A DNA stretch of 64,000 nt from Stomorhina lunata (lineage: Eukaryota > Arthropoda > Insecta > Diptera > Rhiniidae), in NCBI GenBank assembly GCA_933228675.1, contig OW121741.1, positions 35,655,952-35,719,951 on the forward strand, given 5' to 3'. Below the pieces are notes generated by a model. The model was not told where the DNA came from. It saw nothing but the letters and a program-made list of their open reading frames with translations, and did no database searches. This document shows positions 59,603 to 64,000 of this stretch, in pieces (positions within the stretch are counted from its first letter, which is position 1; every line of letters begins with the position of its first letter). Position numbers and translations under genes: made by a program.

Positions 59603-59684
59603 GGGGGTTACTGCGTATCTCGATTCGAAAATAAAACTGTTCGAATTTGTATGTTTAAAGCATTGTGTTTTGAAAATAATCCCC
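59603..59684. mobile_element. GGGGGTTAC MITE, copy 2, internally deleted
   Basis: Matches 7949..8030 closely (GGGGGTTACTGCGTATCTCG, ATTCGAAAATAAAACTGTTC), then jumps to CCCC. CTG on both sides (59600..59602 and 59685..59687), as at copy 1. The inner part of the right inverted repeat is missing. Confidence 0.82.
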
Positions 59685-59930
59685 CTGATTTAAATTCTTA
59701 AATTTAAGAAAATTTTGAAAAACTTTAAAGAATTTAAATCCCTCCCTGTTCAAAGTCTCTGTTATGCTAGAAACACAATCAATCACAATAACAGATTTAG
59801 TGCTGTCAACACCATAGAATATTGAAATAAATGAGCGATTTAAGCCACTTAACTTTATTTACAATTATTATGAAGGAATTTGAAATAAACAATTAATATA
59901 CCTTTCAAATATTTATATATATAATGTATA

Positions 59931-60073
59931 TGTGAACCGCTGTGGTATAGGTTAGTTATCCTCATACCAGAGGCCCAAGTTCGATACCTGGCCAAACTCA
60001 CTTGAAAAAATAAATTAAAAAAAAAGCGGCGGTTCACCTCATAACTCTAGCCACTGGTTATTGAGTATTAGGC
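59931..60073 (+). mobile_element. tRNA-derived SINE, copy 3, left half
   Basis: TGTGAACCGCTGTGGTATAG, CAAGTTCGATACCTGG and GCGGCGGTTCACCTC, through TTGAGTATTAGGC, where the 1.84-kb element begins. The target duplication ATATAATGTATA precedes it (59919..59930). Confidence 0.88.
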
Positions 60074-60835
60074 CATAGTATAACATAGTATGTTATCAGC
60101 TGTGAAATTAAAATTTAGTGTAATGATTAAGTTTAGTTAGTTCACACATATAGGATCTGTGTGAATTCTATATGGGTAAAAGCTCACCTCGCCTGTCAAA
60201 AAATATAAACAAAAACAAATTTTTGTTTATTTTAAAAATATTTTTTTTTAATTTTTGTTAACAGAAAATTGGTAATTTTAAATAGTTATTGTGCCTAGAT
60301 TGATAAATATAAAAATATGCTACTAAACATTTCAGAATCGTAACGTTTTCCGTGGCCTGGTAGTGAAAACCGTATATATATATATATATACATATTTCGG
60401 AGATGTTGACCATAGGTCTGGCTGCTATTTGAATAATATCATCAGAAATGCATTTAAAAGTGGGTTTGGAGTAAGCTTTGTCTTAATTAGAACTATTGCC
60501 TGAGGAAAACTTTATCTTGATCATAATGGACTGGATAACTTAAATGGTTAATTCGTAAAAATACCTTGGCCTGTTTAGACTCAAGATCCATGCTTATACA
60601 TCCAAAAGTACTGCTGCTAAAGAGGAATAAGAGACTGTCGCTCATACTACTCTCCTTATCGCTATGGAGTTCAAAATCGTGGTGTTAACACCCATCAGCA
60701 TCAAACCGAAGTGTATTATAATTATCTTAAATTATATGTATCGGCCACCACCACATTATTGTATTATTTCTTATTAAAAGTACACCAAATCACAATATGT
60801 CTGTAACACATTTTTCTATTGGTTTTAATTTGGTA

Positions 60836-61218
60836 AGTCCAGACTAATCTTGGTCTATCCCTCATTTTAACTGTGGACACTGACCTTCTCGGGGTATCAC
60901 CTAGTTAGCTACCTTGGCACCTGTTAAAGAAGCGATCTAGCAAGTGCTGCGAGTTCTCCCATGAAAACTATAAAAATATGGGTTAGGACGTCGGGCTAGT
61001 AACCCACTTTTGGAAAAAAAAAATTGCTATGGAAAAGAAAAATTTAGAATAAAAACGGACAAGAAGAGAACGTCCGAAACTTCGATGGAAAGACCAAATG
61101 AAAAAAATCTTTCAAAGATTGGCTACGAAAATGGAAAATAGCGCAGAAGATTGGAGCGCATGGAATTCTAAAACATGTTCTGCCAGGTTTTAAATATAGG
61201 CCATTTGAGTAAGACCCC
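60836..61218 (+). repeat. LINE-end-derived repeat B, copy 4
   Basis: The orientation is opposite to the other three copies. GTAAGTCCAGACTAATCTTG, GTGGACACTGACCTTCTC, CGAAACTTCGATGGAAAGAC, then a decayed WKDQ-type tail and TATAGGCCATTTGAGTAAG. Confidence 0.7.
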
Positions 61219-61329
61219 ACAAAAATAATACCGATCAACTCAGAATCTACAGGAGAATCGACTCAGCGATGTCCGTCTGTCTGTCGGTACCAGAGATCGT
61301 AAATCATGATAGAACCGGCTGAAAGGGTC

Positions 61330-61495
61330 GTACATAGCTTTTTAAAGCAACTCGATCTTTATAGATGGTTCTTTAATGGCGTTGGCACTGGATCGGGTAT
61401 TTTCTGAAGGTGCAAAACATCAAGGAATTTTACAGACATGCGGACGATTGCAGTGTCTTTCGGGCAGAAATTTTGCCATATGGAAGCAAATCCCT
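61330..61495 (+). pseudogene. RNase H fragment of an I-group-like LINE
   Basis: CTCGATCTTTATAGATGG then GGCACTGGATCGGG, AAACATCAAGGAATTTTACA, TGCAGTGTCTTTCGGGCAGA and TTTGCCATATGGAAG parallel 18,055-18,175 of the other RNase H LINE (DGS...GTGSGIF, CSVF.AEIFAIWK). Heavily decayed. Confidence 0.55.
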
Positions 61496-61918
61496 ACTTT
61501 AGGATTTAACTTCTTGCCATTGAGACATCGGTAGCATCGAATTTTTCTGATAAAGCAAAAATATAATTAAAACTTTTTTTTACAAAACAAAAATAAAATA
61601 TGTATTGCATTTTTGTTTTTATTTTTTATTGACATTTGTGGGTTGAATTTATTTTTTGTGATGTATTATAGAATATTTGAACCAGAGTTGTATTTTTAAT
61701 GTATTTTGTGGAGAAAAAATAATTAAAATCAATAACACAATGCAACTATGTATATTTAGTGTGTGGTGGATATATTAGTATACACTACTACTATTTCTTA
61801 AAATACAACTCTGATTTTAAGCTTTTTTACTAATACAACTTTAAAAACTCGTACTGTGACAGATGTCAAAGTACGTGCTTTTAAGACTCGGCATACTACG
61901 CTATACTATGTATTAGGC

Positions 61919-62080
61919 TATGTAAAACTTCTCTAACTAATGCATTTGCCGTTCGGAGTGGGCGTTAAAACGTAGGCCAATTTCAATTAAGTCTAAAAAT
62001 AGAATCGGATGCAGATCATTGTCTGAGAGAAATACCCCTTGTTCCAATTGGAATGTTGTCGGGGAATTATATATATATAT
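61919..62080 (+). mobile_element. tRNA-derived SINE, copy 3, right half
   Basis: Continues the left half: TATGTAAAACTTCTCTAACT, GCCGTTCGGAG, AACGTAGG, ATAGAATCGGATGCAG, CCAATTGGAATGTTGTCGGG and a (TA)n tail. The right target duplication ATATAATGTATA follows at 62081..62092. Confidence 0.88.
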
Positions 62081-62092
62081 ATATAATGTATA

Positions 62093-62489
62093 TAATAATA
62101 TCTGATAAATATATGATATAAAAATTTGTATTTATATAACTCTAGCTCAATAAAAGTACATTTTTAAGAAGTTAATTTTTAAACTGTCATAACTTACACG
62201 TTTCAAGTGCTAGAGCTACGTAGTTTAGGTTACATAAAAGCCCAGTATGTCCTGTATAAAATCTATTATCTAAAAGAGCATCTTATATTTATGTTGTTTT
62301 AAGACTTTTATAAAAAAATGTCGGTTGTAAAAATAAGTTTTTAGGATATAGACTCTTAATCCATTATAAATCGGAAGAATATATCATTTGAAAAGTATTT
62401 GTAGTAGCATTTGTTTGATACCAAAAAAGTCAATATCGGATGTTAGCTTCTAAAGTTATGCCCTATAATTCTTAAAATTTAAAAAGCTC
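62093..62489. other. Unassigned spacer
   Basis: AT-rich sequence with no recognised feature; it is the target of the LINE insertion that follows. Confidence 0.4.
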
Positions 62490-62502
62490 ATAACTCTCAA
62501 AC

Positions 62503-63589
62503 ATCGACTTTATGAAGGCCTTCGACAGTGTCAACAGGTGCTATCTATGGGGAATTTTAGAAAACCGTAACATGCCAACGAAAATTCTGAACTTAATTCG
62601 GGCAATGTACGTGGACTTTAAATGCCGGGTTCTACATAAAGGTAAATTGTCTAATCCGTTCGAAGTTACTACTGGAGTAAGACAAGGATGTATATTATCA
62701 CCTATACTTTTTATCCTTGTCGTCGACAATATAATGCGCACGGCACTGAATGGTAGACGTGTTATCCAATGGACACCAATTAAGCAACTCGTGGACTTGG
62801 AATACGCCGACGATGTATGTCTTCTAAGTCAAAGACCAGCTCATCTTCAAGAAAACACTAGCGCTATTACTGTTGAATCTCGGGCAGCTGGGCTAGAAAT
62901 CAATATTTCCAAGACAAGGATTATGCCTGGAGGCTATAGCGCAAGCCCGTCGCCACACATCAATGTGGATAACGAGGGTATTGGATGTGTAGGTACCTTT
63001 TATTATCTTGGTAGTTTGGTATCTACAAAAGGTGGCGCCGACAAGGATATTGAATCGCGTATTAATAAGGCAAAATCTGCATTCGGCATTCTCCGAACTA
63101 TATGGAAATCTCGGCAAATATCAACAACAACTAAGTTATGAATATATAACTCGAATGTCAAGTCCATCTTGTATTACGGCTGCGAAACTTGGAAAAGCAC
63201 AAATGCCACCGATAAGCTCCTACAAACCTTTGCAAACAAATGCTTGCGGCAAATCCTTAATATATGGTGGCCAAATCGCATAAGAAATGAAGATCTACTA
63301 AACGCTGCAAACCAAATCCTTTCTTCTATAGAGGTATGTCAACAGAAATGGCGATGGATAGGCCACACACTTCGAAGGCCAAATACCAACATTGCTCGAC
63401 ATGCGCTTTTGGAATCCACAAGGAAGCGTCCGTCGTGTTGGTGCACCTGCTAGAACGTTGAGAAGGTCAATTGATGAGGAGTTACAAGCAGAAAACTATT
63501 CACGGGATGATGTATGCCTAACAACTCGCAATAGAGTTCGATATGAAAGGATAGTGGAGGGCCTATGCTCCACTGGGAGTCAAGGATAA
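62503..63589 (+). pseudogene. Reverse transcriptase of the truncated LINE (RTE-like C-terminus)
   Basis: RT motif A MKAFDSVNRCYLW, then TTGVRQGCILSPILFILVVD, the catalytic LEYADDVCLLS, GLEINISKTRIM and FYYLGSLVSTKGGADKDIES (thumb). An in-frame TGA at 63139 replaces an Arg codon. It continues YNSNVKSILYYGCETWK, NKCLRQILNIWWPNRIRNED and CQQKWRWIGHTLRRPNTNIA. A frameshift near 63,410 follows, then RRVGAPARTLRRSIDEELQA and VEGLCSTGSQG at the stop. The GHTLRRP...GLCS ending is the pattern of RTE-like LINEs; clade assignment is tentative. Two lesions only. Confidence 0.82.
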
Positions 63590-63601
63590 TAGAAGAAGAA
63601 G
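62503..63601 (+). mobile_element. 5'-truncated LINE with 13-bp target duplication
   Basis: ATAACTCTCAAAC at 62490..62502 and 63602..63614. It begins inside RT (IDFMKAFDSVN), ends with coding sense GLCSTGSQG, a stop, and a (GAA)n tail. The same 3' end occurs in the 542-bp element at 13319..13860. Confidence 0.9.
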
Positions 63602-63614
63602 ATAACTCTCAAAC

Positions 63615-64000
63615 TATAAGTGATTTCACTAAAAGTTTTTGATTTATATATACTATCAGGTATCTACATGAAAACCGTTAATATCGGAGGTTGATTACTA
63701 AAAAGGATTAATATAATTTCTGTCAAAATATAAATCGATTTTTTTTTGCCCATCTTATAAATGCGATATTGGCATCACTTATAAGCGGCTGTTTGTATTG
63801 TAGACATTTTAATTTAATTTTTTTAATTTTTCTATCTTTTGGCTTTAGTTTATTTGATAAGTTTATTATAACTTATTCTTTATTTATTGTTAATAATAGT
63901 TCTTAATATATTTCTGGTATTGGTATGGACTTGGTAAAATGATAACAGAGGAAGTTGTCCAAACTTCAAAAATCTATATCAGCTGTTTTCAATGCATCTG
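63615..64000. other. Window end, nothing recognised
   Basis: AT-rich, no gene or repeat supported. Confidence 0.4.

Larger units (their letters stand above)
60074..61910. mobile_element. 1.84-kb element with CATAGTATA ends splitting the SINE
   Basis: 19-bp inverted ends CATAGTATAACATAGTATG and (inverse) CATAGTATAGCGTAGTATG, two mismatches. 8-bp duplication of the SINE TATTAGGC at 60066..60073 and 61911..61918. An 8-bp duplication fits hAT or P superfamilies. I see no transposase. The interior includes LINE-derived pieces. Confidence 0.82.

Overview
The window looks like nuclear DNA of a higher fly (Diptera, probably a muscoid/calyptrate). It is very AT-rich. It carries the end of one intron-containing host gene (Mpp10) and a decayed copy of a fly-type Usp2. 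Almost everything else is transposable-element debris and satellite DNA: non-LTR retrotransposons, DD41D mariners, a Tc3-like element, hAT-type non-autonomous elements, a Helitron-like element and a tRNA-derived SINE. The species cannot be fixed from sequence alone. There is no bacterial, CRISPR or viral gene system here, and almost all open frames outside the features below are shadows or decayed elements.

Layout. 0-0.7 kb: 3' end of Mpp10 (two exons, stop at 681, poly(A) signal near 795). 1.2-9.4 kb: nested graveyard of Jockey-type and RNase-H-bearing LINE pieces, a non-autonomous hAT carrying a LINE fragment, a mariner split by a SINE, a small MITE splitting an RNase H reading frame, and a Tc3-like remnant. 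9.4-15 kb: mostly unrecognised sequence with a few repeats and one complete 542-bp LINE-derived non-autonomous element. 15-19.3 kb: three LINE fragments, one nested with an 18-bp target duplication. 19.6-21 kb: hAT-type MITE beside a Usp2 pseudogene. 21.4-28.7 kb: two copies of one DD41D mariner subfamily (one with an intact transposase frame), a Helitron-like element filled with a tandem array, and a copy of a second mariner subfamily.

29.9-42.9 kb: three large AT-rich tandem arrays, with units of 31 bp, about 28-29 bp and 28 bp. The first has a homogeneous core inverted relative to its diverged flanks. The second and third are related and show higher-order structure. A possible non-coding first exon with a good splice donor lies just before the third array.

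43.7-64 kb: a 132-bp tandem repeat element with a perfect 33-bp hairpin, several terminal-inverted-repeat elements, a third mariner copy, a pair of inverted about 1.8-1.9 kb tandem-rich elements carrying a LINE and two hAT insertions, a SINE split by a 1.84-kb element with new-looking termini, and a 5'-truncated LINE with 13-bp target duplications.

For many insertions the target-site duplications (TSDs) could be read directly, so the relative order of insertion can be worked out. No operon-like or cooperating gene system was found. The most unusual items are the inverted homogeneous 31-bp satellite core, the hAT family that transposed with a captured reverse-transcriptase fragment, the MITE whose removal restores an RNase H frame, and LINE-derived elements made only of the two ends of a LINE.
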